64,000 nucleotides of DNA from contig JBBRCE010000001.1 in assembly GCA_038205115.1 (NCBI GenBank), forward strand, positions 124,001 to 188,000, in the 5' to 3' direction. Below, piece by piece: positions 16,868 to 25,787 of this stretch. The position numbers and the translations under genes were made by a program. The DNA is from JBBRCE01 sp038205115. GTDB taxonomy: Bacteria > Planctomycetota > Planctomycetia > Pirellulales > JBBRCE01. The notes below the pieces were generated by a model that was given only the letters and a program-made list of their open reading frames with translations, did no database searches and had not been told where the DNA came from. The stretch's first letter is position 1; each line of letters begins with the position of its first letter.

Positions 16868-19522
16868 ATGGAATTGCCCCAGGGTGGTGCAGCGCGCGAT
16901 CAGATCAAACGCACGGCTCAAGTGATTGTGGTGAGCAGCGTGATGCTCACCTTCATTTCTTATTGGCGAACAGCGGCGGTCGTGCTCTGCGATTTGGCCA
17001 GTACCGCGTATTACATCGGCGGCATCGTCGAGCAGTCGGTTGGTCCGGCCGCGCCGTGGTTCATTTTGGCCGTGATGCTGTTCAGCTACTGCGTGCGAAG
17101 CGTATACATCGAAAGCTGCTCGCTGTTTGTGCGTGGTGGCGTCTACCGAGTGGTGAAAGAAGCGATGGGCGGATTTCTGGCCAAACTTTCGGTTTCGGCC
17201 CTGATGTTCGACTACATTCTGACCGGACCCATTTCAGGCGTTTCGGCCGGCCAATACCTCATGGGCTTGTGCCTGGATTTGTTTACGTATGGCATGAAAG
17301 CCCTGGGCGGTCAGGCCGATTTTGCCGTATCGCCGGACACGCGGACCTCGATCACCAATTTTGGTTCCGTGATTGTGGCTTGCGCGGCGACGCTTTACTT
17401 TTATTGGGAAAACATCAAAGGCATTCACGAGTCGAGTGATAAAGCCGTCAAGATCATGAAGCTGACGACCGTGATGGCGGCGGTGATCCTCATTTGGTGC
17501 GGCATCACGCTGGCCGTGAAAGGCCCGGCCAACAGCGTGCCGCTGCTGCCCGACTTGCGCGCCCACATGAACTACGACAAAGACGTGCAAGAAAGTCCGC
17601 TGGGATTTCTGGACCACTCGACCTTTCGTCCGGCCGTGGAAAAACTTTCGGAACCAGGCGCGCCAGCCATGGGTTGGTTCAGCATCATTGGCCTGCTTGG
17701 CGTTTGCATTGCGTTTGGACATTCGATTTTGGCCATGAGCGGCGAAGAGACGCTGGCCCAGGTGTATCGAGAAGTCGAATCGCCCAAGATGTTGAACTTC
17801 AAGAAGGCGGCGCTGGTGGTGTTTATTTATAGTCTGGTGCTGACCGCTGGGATCAGCTTTTTGGCCGTGCTGCTGATTCCCGACGATCAGCGAATGAAGA
17901 TTTACGGCAGCAATTTGATCAGCGGTCTGTCAATGAGCGTGGTCGGACCGTTGTGGGCCAAATTGGCGCTGCAAACGTTTGTGGTGCTGATTGGCTTTTT
18001 GATTTTGTCCGGCGCGGTGAATACCGCCATCATCGGCAGCAACGGTGTGTTGAACCGCGTGGCGGAAGACGGCGTGATGCCAGATTGGTTTTTAAAGCCG
18101 CACAAAAAATATGGCACCACGTCGCGAATTCTGACGTTGGTCGTAGGCTTGCAGTTGCTCACCATCGTGGCCAGCCGCGGCAACGTGATCCAATTGGGCG
18201 AAGCCTACGCGTTTGGCGTGGTGTGGAGTTTTGTCTTCAAAGCCTTGGCGATGGTCGTGCTGCGGTTCCGCGATCCTACGCCGCGAGAACATAAGGTGCC
18301 TCTGAACATCAAGGTGGGCAAGTACGAAGTGCCCATCGGTCTGACGTTGATTTTTCTTACGCTATTGGCCGCCGCGATTATGAACTTGCTCACAAAAGAG
18401 ACAGCCACCATCTGGGGATTGAGCTTCACCTCGGTCTTCTTGCTGATCTTCACCGTGACCGAAAAAATCCACGAGCGCCGACTCAAGGGCGAACATCACG
18501 CGCACCGCGAACAGTTCAATCAAAAGTCCACCGGCGAAATCAGCCTGCAAGGCCTTGGCATCAAGTTGCCATACCGCAAGTTGGTGGCCATTCGCTCGCC
18601 ACAAAATCTGTTCATGTTGGAAAAAGCGTTGTCTGAAACTGATCCCCGGACCACGGCCGTGGTGGTGATGACGGCCAAGCTGGATTCGCGCGGCGACGAG
18701 TCCATGACCAGCCCGGACTTGGACCATTACGATCAAGACTTGATGACCGCCGTGGTGACGCGCGCGGAAATTGCCGGCAAGCAAGTTACGCCGCTGATTG
18801 TGCCCACAAATAATCCGCTCTATGCCGTGCTCAAGACGGCCAAAGAGTTGCAAGCGCAAGAACTGATTATTGGCTATTCCAACAAATACACGGCCGAAGA
18901 GCAGCTCGATCAACTCTCGCTCTACTGGCTGAATCTGCATGGCGGCGAATCGGCGCCCATCACGGTCCGGATTCTCAGCCGCGATCGCGATGTGCTGCTC
19001 GATCTGAGCGGCGGAAATCGTATTCCCAAGATCAGCGAACGCCAAGCGCGCACGGTGGCCGAACTACGCGGCGCCGGCGTGGGCGTTGATCGCGTGTTGA
19101 TGGTTCACGACGGCGCGCAAACCTCCAGCGATCTGTTCGAGTCGATCCTGACGATGCTCGATCCCCAGGTGCTGTTGGATCTGGTCTGCATCAATGCCAC
19201 GGCAAACGCGGTGACCAGCAGCCTGGGAAGTAACGGCGCAAACGGTCATTCGAATTACGATCCGCTCACGCACGACCGCGACATTGCCCGACAAGTGGGG
19301 CGCGACGTTCACGTACTGCCGCTCGACGGCAATCCGGCCGAAGGACTGGTTAAATTGGCGCGCGAAGGGCATTATGATCTACTGGTCGTGGGCATGCCGC
19401 CTGGTTCGGAATATGCCAGTTGGGCCACGCCTGAAGCGACGGATTACCTCCGTCGGCACGCGCATTGCGCGGTTTGCATGGTCGCGGCGCCACTGATACC
19501 GACCATGGTTTCAGAAGCCTAA
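16868..19522 (+). CDS. KimA-like APC-superfamily transporter with two C-terminal USP-like domains
   Basis: This is an 884-residue inner-membrane transporter. The first 520 or so residues hold about twelve membrane helices of the APC superfamily. VRGGVYRVVKEAMGGFLAKL and the following ALMFDYILTGPISGVSAGQY align by eye with the Bacillus KimA segment GGGAYIVSKENLG...DYILTVAVSISAG. FGHSILAMSGEETLAQVYRE aligns with KimA's SALTGVEAISN region. After the helices come two universal-stress-like alpha/beta domains (about 560-720 and 735-880), the second with HYDLLVVGMPPGSEYA. KimA is a potassium importer. Together with the upstream c-di-AMP riboswitch, this makes a potassium role more likely than amino-acid uptake, but the ion is inferred. 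The start is the ATG at 16868. Confidence 0.85.
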   Translation: MELPQGGAARDQIKRTAQVIVVSSVMLTFISYWRTAAVVLCDLASTAYYIGGIVEQSVGPAAPWFILAVMLFSYCVRSVYIESCSLFVRGGVYRVVKEAMGGFLAKLSVSALMFDYILTGPISGVSAGQYLMGLCLDLFTYGMKALGGQADFAVSPDTRTSITNFGSVIVACAATLYFYWENIKGIHESSDKAVKIMKLTTVMAAVILIWCGITLAVKGPANSVPLLPDLRAHMNYDKDVQESPLGFLDHSTFRPAVEKLSEPGAPAMGWFSIIGLLGVCIAFGHSILAMSGEETLAQVYREVESPKMLNFKKAALVVFIYSLVLTAGISFLAVLLIPDDQRMKIYGSNLISGLSMSVVGPLWAKLALQTFVVLIGFLILSGAVNTAIIGSNGVLNRVAEDGVMPDWFLKPHKKYGTTSRILTLVVGLQLLTIVASRGNVIQLGEAYAFGVVWSFVFKALAMVVLRFRDPTPREHKVPLNIKVGKYEVPIGLTLIFLTLLAAAIMNLLTKETATIWGLSFTSVFLLIFTVTEKIHERRLKGEHHAHREQFNQKSTGEISLQGLGIKLPYRKLVAIRSPQNLFMLEKALSETDPRTTAVVVMTAKLDSRGDESMTSPDLDHYDQDLMTAVVTRAEIAGKQVTPLIVPTNNPLYAVLKTAKELQAQELIIGYSNKYTAEEQLDQLSLYWLNLHGGESAPITVRILSRDRDVLLDLSGGNRIPKISERQARTVAELRGAGVGVDRVLMVHDGAQTSSDLFESILTMLDPQVLLDLVCINATANAVTSSLGSNGANGHSNYDPLTHDRDIARQVGRDVHVLPLDGNPAEGLVKLAREGHYDLLVVGMPPGSEYASWATPEATDYLRRHAHCAVCMVAAPLIPTMVSEA

Positions 19523-19545
19523 TTGTCGCTGGAAGTTGTGCCTGC

Positions 19546-20232
19546 GTGAATTATTTTGCCCACGGTTGCCGCTTCGTTCACGATCCGTACTTCATGGCCG
19601 GCACGGCCGTACCGGATTTGCTTAACGTGGCCGACCGCGGCGTGAGAACACGCTCCAAGCACGCGGTGCAATGGATCGAGCATGCCGATCCGCAACTGGC
19701 GGCCGTGGCGCGAGGCATTGTGCAGCATCACTCCGACGACGCGCGGTTCCATGAGAACCTGGCCTTTGTGGAATTGAGCTGGCAGTTCACCGTGGCGATT
19801 CGCGATCATCTGCCGCCCGACGACGGACTGCGGCCGAGCTTTCTGGGCCATATCCTGGTCGAAATTCTGCTCGATGCGGTGCTAATCGCCGCGTCGGGCA
19901 ATCTGCTGGAAGCCTACTACGACGCAATGAATTCAATCGATCCAGCGCGGCTCGAAGCAGCCGTAAATCTTATCGCCGCTCGGCCCACGAATCGCTTGGC
20001 ACCGTTGCTTCCGATGTTCTGCCGCGAACGATTTCTGTCCGACTACTCCGACGACTCGAAGTTGCTGGTCCGCCTCAATCAGGTCATGCGGCGCGTACGG
20101 CTGGCGACGTTACCGCCAGAAATCATCGACTTGTTGCCTGCTGCCCGCCGTGCGGTGGCAGCCCGCCGCGCTGAACTACTGTGCGATGAAATCGACAGCG
20201 CGCCCGCGGCAGCCCTAGACGTTATTCTGTAG
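19546..20232 (+). CDS. hypothetical protein, possibly AcpH/HD-like
   Basis: The product is 228 residues from a GTG at 19546, with GGAAG about ten bases upstream. It begins 23 bases after the KimA-like gene, so co-transcription is likely. The N-terminus (NYFAHGCRFVHDPYFMAGTA, then VPDLL) recalls the NF(L)AH...G.(L)PDL pattern of acyl-carrier-protein phosphodiesterase-like or zinc phospholipase-like helical proteins. Further histidines occur in VQHHSDDARFHEN and LGHILVEILLD, which could make a metal site in an all-helical fold. I cannot assign a function. Its last bases overlap a convergent small gene by 11 bases. Confidence 0.75.
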   Translation: MNYFAHGCRFVHDPYFMAGTAVPDLLNVADRGVRTRSKHAVQWIEHADPQLAAVARGIVQHHSDDARFHENLAFVELSWQFTVAIRDHLPPDDGLRPSFLGHILVEILLDAVLIAASGNLLEAYYDAMNSIDPARLEAAVNLIAARPTNRLAPLLPMFCRERFLSDYSDDSKLLVRLNQVMRRVRLATLPPEIIDLLPAARRAVAARRAELLCDEIDSAPAAALDVIL

Positions 20233-20455
20233 CGTCCAACTTGGGATGCTGATCGCGATTCCGCGGCCGGCAAACTCCCAGCAGGCCCAGCACAATGCCC
20301 AGAGTAACCACCGAGTAACTGATGGTATAACCTTTGCCCTCCGCCGGCGCTTCTTCGGGCTTGTCGCGCGGACCCGCCACGGCCGAACCGATCAGGCAGC
20401 AGAAGGACAGGCAGCAAGCGGCTAGCGTGCGTAAGAATTGTTGTCGACCGAACAT
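20222..20455 (-). CDS. small single-span membrane protein
   Basis: The product is 77 residues from the ATG at 20455. An N-terminal signal-like helix (FLRTLAACCLSFCCLIGSAV) ends at AVAG, then a charged linker (PRDKPEEAPAEGKG), then one transmembrane helix (ISYSVVTLGIVLGLLGVC) followed by CRPRNRD and a short cytosolic tail. I recall similar small proteins in planctomycetes; their role is unknown. It is convergent with the preceding gene. Confidence 0.65.
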   Translation of the reverse strand: MFGRQQFLRTLAACCLSFCCLIGSAVAGPRDKPEEAPAEGKGYTISYSVVTLGIVLGLLGVCRPRNRDQHPKLDATE

Positions 20456-20674
20456 GATAGGCGTCACTGGGATTGAACGGCGAAGCAAAACATCAGTAAT
20501 GATTATAACATGCCCGCCGATGTCAACTCAACGTGCGGGCGTTATGCTCGGTTGACACAAAGCGAGTTCGAAGCGCATCGAATGCGAATTCGCAGACAGT
20601 TCGCGACCCGACCGGGTCAGCAGCGGGCGCTTATCGGGGCGCGACGAAACGGTACGCAAACCAAAAGTGATGGC

Positions 20675-21103
20675 ATGGAACTTCAGGCGGAAAAGCGTTC
20701 GTTCCAATTCAGCCTGACGGCGATCTTCGCGGTCGTAACGCTACTTGCCCTGCCGTGCGGTTACCTTGCTCGTGAAGCCAGCATCGTAAACATGCGTGCC
20801 AGAGCTTGGGATGAAAATGACAGTGATATTGAACGATCCGAAGCAGCTTTTCGGGCTCGCGATATCCTCATTGAGCGCGAAGAGCTGGCAAATCGTTGCG
20901 TTCGGCTGCAGACGCCATCGGCAGCCAAGCCATCTTGGTTGCGAAATGCGTTGGGCGATGTGTTTCATGATCAGCCGCGTTTAGTCCTCCGCCCGGCAAA
21001 CGACCCACGCACCAAACGCTTGTTGGAGCTGTTTCCGGAAACGGAGTGGTTTTACTTTTCGCCGTCGTCAGTTCCGGATGGGCGCGGAAATCCATCAGAT
21101 TGA
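20675..21103 (+). CDS. small membrane-anchored hypothetical protein
   Basis: The product is 142 residues from the ATG at 20675; an upstream in-frame ATG at 20510 adds residues without protein character. A single N-terminal helix, SFQFSLTAIFAVVTLLALPC, follows a short charged start. This is a pattern widespread in planctomycete proteins of unknown function. A helical region rich in Arg and Glu follows (about 45-80), then a C-terminal domain with LLELFPETEWFYFSPSS. No family was recognised beyond the anchor type. Confidence 0.6.
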   Translation: MELQAEKRSFQFSLTAIFAVVTLLALPCGYLAREASIVNMRARAWDENDSDIERSEAAFRARDILIEREELANRCVRLQTPSAAKPSWLRNALGDVFHDQPRLVLRPANDPRTKRLLELFPETEWFYFSPSSVPDGRGNPSD

Positions 21104-21144
21104 GCGATTTGTCGCAGAACGCGTGAATTGGAATCCGAGATTGT

Positions 21145-21287
21145 CACCGCGACGGCGCAAAGTGCGCGAAGGCAAATAGGTCGCAGCGATCACATGCTAA
21201 CAATTTGCTCAACAACGTTTGCATGACACGCTTTTTGAATCGCGGACACTTCTGTCTTTTCTTCGCGTCCTTTGCGCCTTCGCGGTG
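21145..21287. repeat. inverted pair of a 27-base dispersed repeat
   Basis: The unit at 21261-21287 (CTTCGCGTCC.TTGCGCCTTC.CGGTG type) is matched in inverse orientation by 21145-21171, with 24 of 27 bases identical after reverse complementing. A third copy lies at 37950-37976. The element fills most of the gap between the small membrane protein gene and putA. It could fold into a long hairpin. Confidence 0.7.
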
Positions 21288-21379
21288 AACTCTATATCGT
21301 CCACTTGAAGGAGACTCGCTCTGCGCGTGATCGTAGGCGCTGCCCTGCAGAAAAAAGCGGCGTTGTATCTGATCGTTCC

Positions 21380-24300
21380 TTAATTGCCATTTGTTTCAGG
21401 CGGGGCAAAGCCGCGCCGCAACGTGTTTTCCGTGACCGTTCGCGGCAAGACGAATTGCAGCAGATAGTCGGGGCCGCCGGCCTTGCTGCCGATGCCAGAC
21501 ATTTTAAAGCCGCCAAACGGTTGGCGGCCCACCAGCGCGCCGGTAATGCCGCGGTTGAGATACAAATTGCCCACCAGCAACTCCCGCCGCGCGCGATCGA
21601 GCGCCGCAGGACTGCGCGAAAACAATCCGGCCGTCAGTGCGTAATCCGTGCGATTGGCGATGGCCAGCGCGTCGTCCAGGTTTTTGGCTCGAATCACTGC
21701 CAGCACGGGTCCGAAAATCTCCTCTTGCGCCAGCCGGCTATCGGGCGGCACATCGGCAAAGATTTGCGGTCCCACAAAATAGCCGCGCTCGGCCAGTGGG
21801 CCGATATCGCTGGCCAGAACCTGCCGCGATGTTGCTTTTCCGACTTCGATGAATTGCAAAATCCGCTCGCGCGAGTCGGCGTCGATCACCGGCCCCACCG
21901 TTGTCGAGGTTTCTTCGGCCGGACCGACTTTCAAACTGCGGGCCGCTTCGACCAGTCGCTGCAAAAACGGCTCGTAGGCTTTTTCCAGCACGATCACGCG
22001 CGAACAGGCCGAACACTTCTGTCCCTGAAAGCCGAACGCGCTTTTGATCACGCCTAGCACGGCTTCGTCGAGGTCGGCGTCGTCGTCAACAATAATGGCG
22101 TTCTTGCCGCCGAGTTCGGCAATCACACGTTTGACGCTAGGAATTCCGCTCGCAGAAACTTCGGCCGCGCGTCGATTGATCGCCAGGCCCACTGGTCGCG
22201 AACCTGTAAAGGCGATCACCGCCACCTCGGGATGTTCGACCAGCGCCGCGCCCACCGTTTCGCCCGGCCCAGAAAGGTTGTTCAAGACGCCGGCCGGCAG
22301 CCCGACTTCGTCGAAGATTTCCATCAGTTTAGCGCCAACCACCGACGATTGCTCCGCCGGCTTCATCACCACCGTATTGCCGGTGGCCAGCGCGGCGACC
22401 GTCATGCCGGTGAGAATGGCCAGCGGAAAATTCCACGGCGCAATCACCGCCGCCACGCCGCGCGGCAGATATTCGTTGCGGTTGTCTTCGCCCGGCACGC
22501 TGAGTCCCCACAAGGTTTGCAGCGTCACCGCCCCGCGCGCGTAGTAGGTGCAGAAATCGATCGCCTCGGCCACGTCACCATCGGCCTCGCGCCGCGTTTT
22601 GCCGCATTCCAGAATTTCCCAGGCGCATAATTCAAACCGGCGACGGCGGATCACTTCGGCCGCGCGTACCAGAAAGTCCGCGCGGGCGTCCACGCCCAGC
22701 GCCCACCAGGCCGGCAGCGCCGTGCGCGCCGCAGCCACGGCTTGCTGCGCGTGCGTGGCATCGGCTTGCGCCACACGACCGATGATCTGGCGCGTGTCCG
22801 ACGGATTCTTCGAATCGTGCATCTCGGTCGTCATGACGGGACGGCCATCGATCCACAGCGGAGTGGATTGTCCGAGTTTGGATTTCACCTCGCCCAGCGC
22901 GGCGTCCATGACTTGGCGGTGCTGCTCTATCGCAAAGTCGGTCAGCGGTTCGTTTTTGAAGGTTAGCAAACTGTCCGAAGTCTTCATCGCTTCGCTCGTT
23001 TCGCAGTGAGTGTGCCGGGCGTCCGCCGCCGGCGCGGGATCCGGTGCAAACAAATCGCGCATTCGCGTGGGATCGTTCGGATCGCTGGCCGGGTTTAATA
23101 ATAATTTCTCGGGCGAGATCTGCTCGCTAAAACTTGCCCTCAGAAACGAATCGTTGGACGTGTTTTCTAGCAGCCGCCGCACCAAGTAGGCCATGCCCGG
23201 AATCAGTTCGCCAAACGGCATGTAAATTCGCAGCCGGTGGCCGAGGGTGATCAGCGCTTGTTTTTCTGCGTCGGCCATGCCGTACAACATTTGCAGCTCG
23301 AACGAATTGATCGGCAAGCCCAGATGCCGCGCCACGGCGATCCCGTAAGCCAACGAGCGAATGTTGTGACTGCCCAGCGCCGGCCGCAGATACTGCTGGT
23401 TGAGCATCAAGAATCGCGTTTGCTGCTCAAAGTTCACATCCGATTGCCATTTCTGCTGATACACCGGGATCGGCCAGCCGGACGCCTTGGCGTGCGTGGT
23501 TTCGTAGTCCCAGTACGCGCCTTTAACCAACCGCACCCAGATGGGTGTGCCGCGCTGGCCGGCCCAATCGCGCAGTCCGACTAAATCGCGATGAGCGTCG
23601 CGGAGGTAACATTGAATGACGATGCCCACATTGGCCGAGCGCCGAAACTCTTCTTCGGCCAGCACCGATTTGAAGATGTGCAGCGTCAGATCTTTGGCGA
23701 CGTACGATTCCATATCCACATGCACGAACGCCCGATGTCGCTGCGCGGCGCGCAACAGCGTACGCAGTCGCGAACCAGCGCGGGCTAGCGAACCCTGCGG
23801 ATCGACCGGATCGAACTGGCTATCGAGCGCGGACATCTTGACCGAGAGGTTCACGCGCGGCAACTCACCGCTGGTATCGCGGTCGATCTGCGGCACTTCA
23901 GGCCAGCGATTGACCGTGGGCGCGAGGCCTTCCAGCAGATCGAGATACGCCTGCAAATAACGGTCGGCCTCCAACTCACTCGTTACCGCTTCACCGAGCG
24001 TGTCGAGTGTGAACGCGCGGCGCAGTTTGCGTTCTCGCATGGCGGCCGCCAGCACTTCGCGGGCGTTAGCGCCGGCAATGAATCGACGGGCGTGGTTTAG
24101 CGCATTTTTACGCGCGGCAAACGCCAGCGCGCGGCCAGCGATCGTGCCGGGGCGGGCGGCGGCGATGCCCAGCCGGGCGGCAGCCGGCAAATGCTGCCGC
24201 ACGTCGTCAAAATATTCGTGCAGGTGGCGCAGAATCGATTCGCTGTCGTCAAGCATCGGCATCACGTCGATGAACCGAAAGGCTTGCAACTTGACCGATT

Positions 24301-24463
24301 CGTCGGCCATCGCCCAAGCCATGATCCGGTCGTCCCACCAACGACGATCCAGCACGCTGGGCTGCTTGAGATGGCCGAACAGCCAGCGGCCAATCTCCTC
24401 GGTGCTGCGATCGATGGCCGTCAGGTCGCGGGCGGAAATGTCTGTGGCAACGACAGTAGCCAT
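21380..24463 (-). CDS. putA: bifunctional proline dehydrogenase / pyrroline-5-carboxylate dehydrogenase
   Basis: This 1027-residue enzyme oxidises proline to glutamate in two steps. The proline dehydrogenase barrel covers about residues 90-470 (VNLSVKMSALDSQFDP, HVDMESYVAKDLT, WVRLVKGAYWDYE, ELQMLYGMADA, then YMPFGELIPGMAYLVRRLLE). The aldehyde dehydrogenase domain covers about 535-1015, with APWNFPLAILTGM, the base Glu in IAELGGKNAII, the nucleophile Cys in GFQGQKCSACSRV, and EEIFGPVLAVI. The length matches a short PutA. There is no N-terminal ribbon-helix-helix domain, so it should not repress its own gene as the E. coli protein does. The protein is expected at the inner face of the membrane, passing electrons to quinone. 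Confidence 0.95.
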   Translation of the reverse strand: MATVVATDISARDLTAIDRSTEEIGRWLFGHLKQPSVLDRRWWDDRIMAWAMADESVKLQAFRFIDVMPMLDDSESILRHLHEYFDDVRQHLPAAARLGIAAARPGTIAGRALAFAARKNALNHARRFIAGANAREVLAAAMRERKLRRAFTLDTLGEAVTSELEADRYLQAYLDLLEGLAPTVNRWPEVPQIDRDTSGELPRVNLSVKMSALDSQFDPVDPQGSLARAGSRLRTLLRAAQRHRAFVHVDMESYVAKDLTLHIFKSVLAEEEFRRSANVGIVIQCYLRDAHRDLVGLRDWAGQRGTPIWVRLVKGAYWDYETTHAKASGWPIPVYQQKWQSDVNFEQQTRFLMLNQQYLRPALGSHNIRSLAYGIAVARHLGLPINSFELQMLYGMADAEKQALITLGHRLRIYMPFGELIPGMAYLVRRLLENTSNDSFLRASFSEQISPEKLLLNPASDPNDPTRMRDLFAPDPAPAADARHTHCETSEAMKTSDSLLTFKNEPLTDFAIEQHRQVMDAALGEVKSKLGQSTPLWIDGRPVMTTEMHDSKNPSDTRQIIGRVAQADATHAQQAVAAARTALPAWWALGVDARADFLVRAAEVIRRRRFELCAWEILECGKTRREADGDVAEAIDFCTYYARGAVTLQTLWGLSVPGEDNRNEYLPRGVAAVIAPWNFPLAILTGMTVAALATGNTVVMKPAEQSSVVGAKLMEIFDEVGLPAGVLNNLSGPGETVGAALVEHPEVAVIAFTGSRPVGLAINRRAAEVSASGIPSVKRVIAELGGKNAIIVDDDADLDEAVLGVIKSAFGFQGQKCSACSRVIVLEKAYEPFLQRLVEAARSLKVGPAEETSTTVGPVIDADSRERILQFIEVGKATSRQVLASDIGPLAERGYFVGPQIFADVPPDSRLAQEEIFGPVLAVIRAKNLDDALAIANRTDYALTAGLFSRSPAALDRARRELLVGNLYLNRGITGALVGRQPFGGFKMSGIGSKAGGPDYLLQFVLPRTVTENTLRRGFAPPETNGN

Positions 24464-24551
24464 GAGAACCCTATTCGTCCAGCCGACTGCCGGAAGTGTG
24501 CAGCCCCGTTACATCCTACGGCTCCGCGGCGAAGCGTCAATCGACGAAGTT

Positions 24552-25040
24552 TCACGGTTTGACCAGCGGCGGTTCGGTAACCACGGTATGCCGCTCGAGC
24601 CGCGAGACAACTGCCAACACAAACCAGCCGAGCAGGGCGGCAATTAGCGATTTCCAAACTCGGCCCGTGCCGCAGCCCACGCCAATTGCGGCGGCCAGCC
24701 AGATACTGGTGGCCGTGGTCAGACCATGCGCGCGATTGTCTTTTTCGAGCTTGAGAATGGCGCCACCGCCAACAAATCCGATGCCGGCGGCAATGCCCTG
24801 CACCACGCGCGACACATCGTCGGGCGATGTGTTGCCTTGATGCCCAACCAGAATCACGAACAATGCCGCAGACATGCAGACCAGTAGGTGCGTCCGCAGT
24901 CCGGCCGATTCGTGCTTGCGTTCGCGATTGATTCCCAAAAACGCGGCCAGCACCAAGGCTGCCACAAGCCGGTAAACAACGATCGACACTTCGCCAATGT
25001 TCGGCCAGTCTTCGTGAATTTGCTTCCAGAATTCGTCCAT
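24552..25040 (-). CDS. MgtC/SapB-family membrane protein
   Basis: The product is 162 residues from the ATG at 25040. The conserved MgtC core is visible: VYRLVAALVLAAFLGINRER, LRTHLLVCMSAALFVIL, GIAAGIGFVGGGAILK and LTTATSIWLAAAIGVGCG, giving about four membrane helices. Members are linked to growth at low magnesium and to inhibition of F-type ATP synthase in pathogens. The role in free-living bacteria is less clear. It begins ten bases after the HAD hydrolase gene and probably shares its transcript. Confidence 0.88.
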   Translation of the reverse strand: MDEFWKQIHEDWPNIGEVSIVVYRLVAALVLAAFLGINRERKHESAGLRTHLLVCMSAALFVILVGHQGNTSPDDVSRVVQGIAAGIGFVGGGAILKLEKDNRAHGLTTATSIWLAAAIGVGCGTGRVWKSLIAALLGWFVLAVVSRLERHTVVTEPPLVKP

Positions 25041-25050
25041 CGTCGAATTG

Positions 25051-25755
25051 CTACTCCGCCGAATAAGGCAAGCCGAGAGCGCGATAAATTCGCGGGTCGG
25101 CCAATGTTTGGGCGACGAGCGCCGCGCCGGTGAAATCGTGCGTGTGGCTATGCCCGCTCGGCACGGCGACGGCAAACGCCCCGGACGCCACGGCCGCGCG
25201 GCAGCCATTCTGGCTATCTTCCAGCACCAGCAATTCCTCTGGCCGGACGCCAAACCGCTCGGCGGCCGTCAAATAAATCTCCGGGTTCGGTTTGCCCTGG
25301 CTCACGTCTTCGCAGGTCAGAATAAACTGGAACCGCGGTCCGAGCTCGAACCGCGACAGCACTTTTTGCACGAACGCCGGACCGCTACTGGTGCCAATCG
25401 CCTTGGGAATGTGCGCGCGTTCTAGCGACGCCAGTAACGCGCTCAGGCCGGGCATCAACTCCAAGCGGGCGTCGAGAATCTCGGCAAAAATTTGCTCGCC
25501 TTCGCTGGCCAATCCGGCCACGGTGTCCGGCAAGCGGTGATAATCGATCATCAATTGCAGCGCCACCTGCGGCACGCGGCCCATCATTTGATCGAGCAAC
25601 TGGTGATCGAAGACTTTGCCGCGGCGCCGGAGCACTTCGCCGCCCACGTATTGATACAGGTCTTCGGTGTTGAACATCAGTCCGTCGAGATCGAACACCA
25701 CGGCGCGAAGCGAAGCGAGCGGCCAAGTATCTGCGACAGTTGACGGTAAAATCAT
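25051..25755 (-). CDS. HAD-superfamily hydrolase (beta-phosphoglucomutase-like)
   Basis: This 234-residue cytosolic phosphatase or phosphomutase has all HAD motifs: VVFDLDGLMFNTED with the nucleophile Asp, AIGTSSG for motif II, the lysine in SQGKPNPEIY for motif III, and VLEDSQNGCRAA for motif IV. A helical cap lies between motif I and II (about residues 30-95), placing it with subclass IA, close to beta-phosphoglucomutase and pseudouridine phosphatase types. The substrate is unknown. It is followed at ten bases by the MgtC-like gene. Confidence 0.9.
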   Translation of the reverse strand: MILPSTVADTWPLASLRAVVFDLDGLMFNTEDLYQYVGGEVLRRRGKVFDHQLLDQMMGRVPQVALQLMIDYHRLPDTVAGLASEGEQIFAEILDARLELMPGLSALLASLERAHIPKAIGTSSGPAFVQKVLSRFELGPRFQFILTCEDVSQGKPNPEIYLTAAERFGVRPEELLVLEDSQNGCRAAVASGAFAVAVPSGHSHTHDFTGAALVAQTLADPRIYRALGLPYSAE

Positions 25756-25787
25756 GAGGCGACCAATGGAAACCGAGTGACGCCAGC

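Noticed and set aside
16868..18500. Annotation as amino-acid permease
   Set aside because: APC membership alone would suggest this, but the KimA-like segments and the c-di-AMP riboswitch favour potassium import. Amino-acid uptake remains possible.
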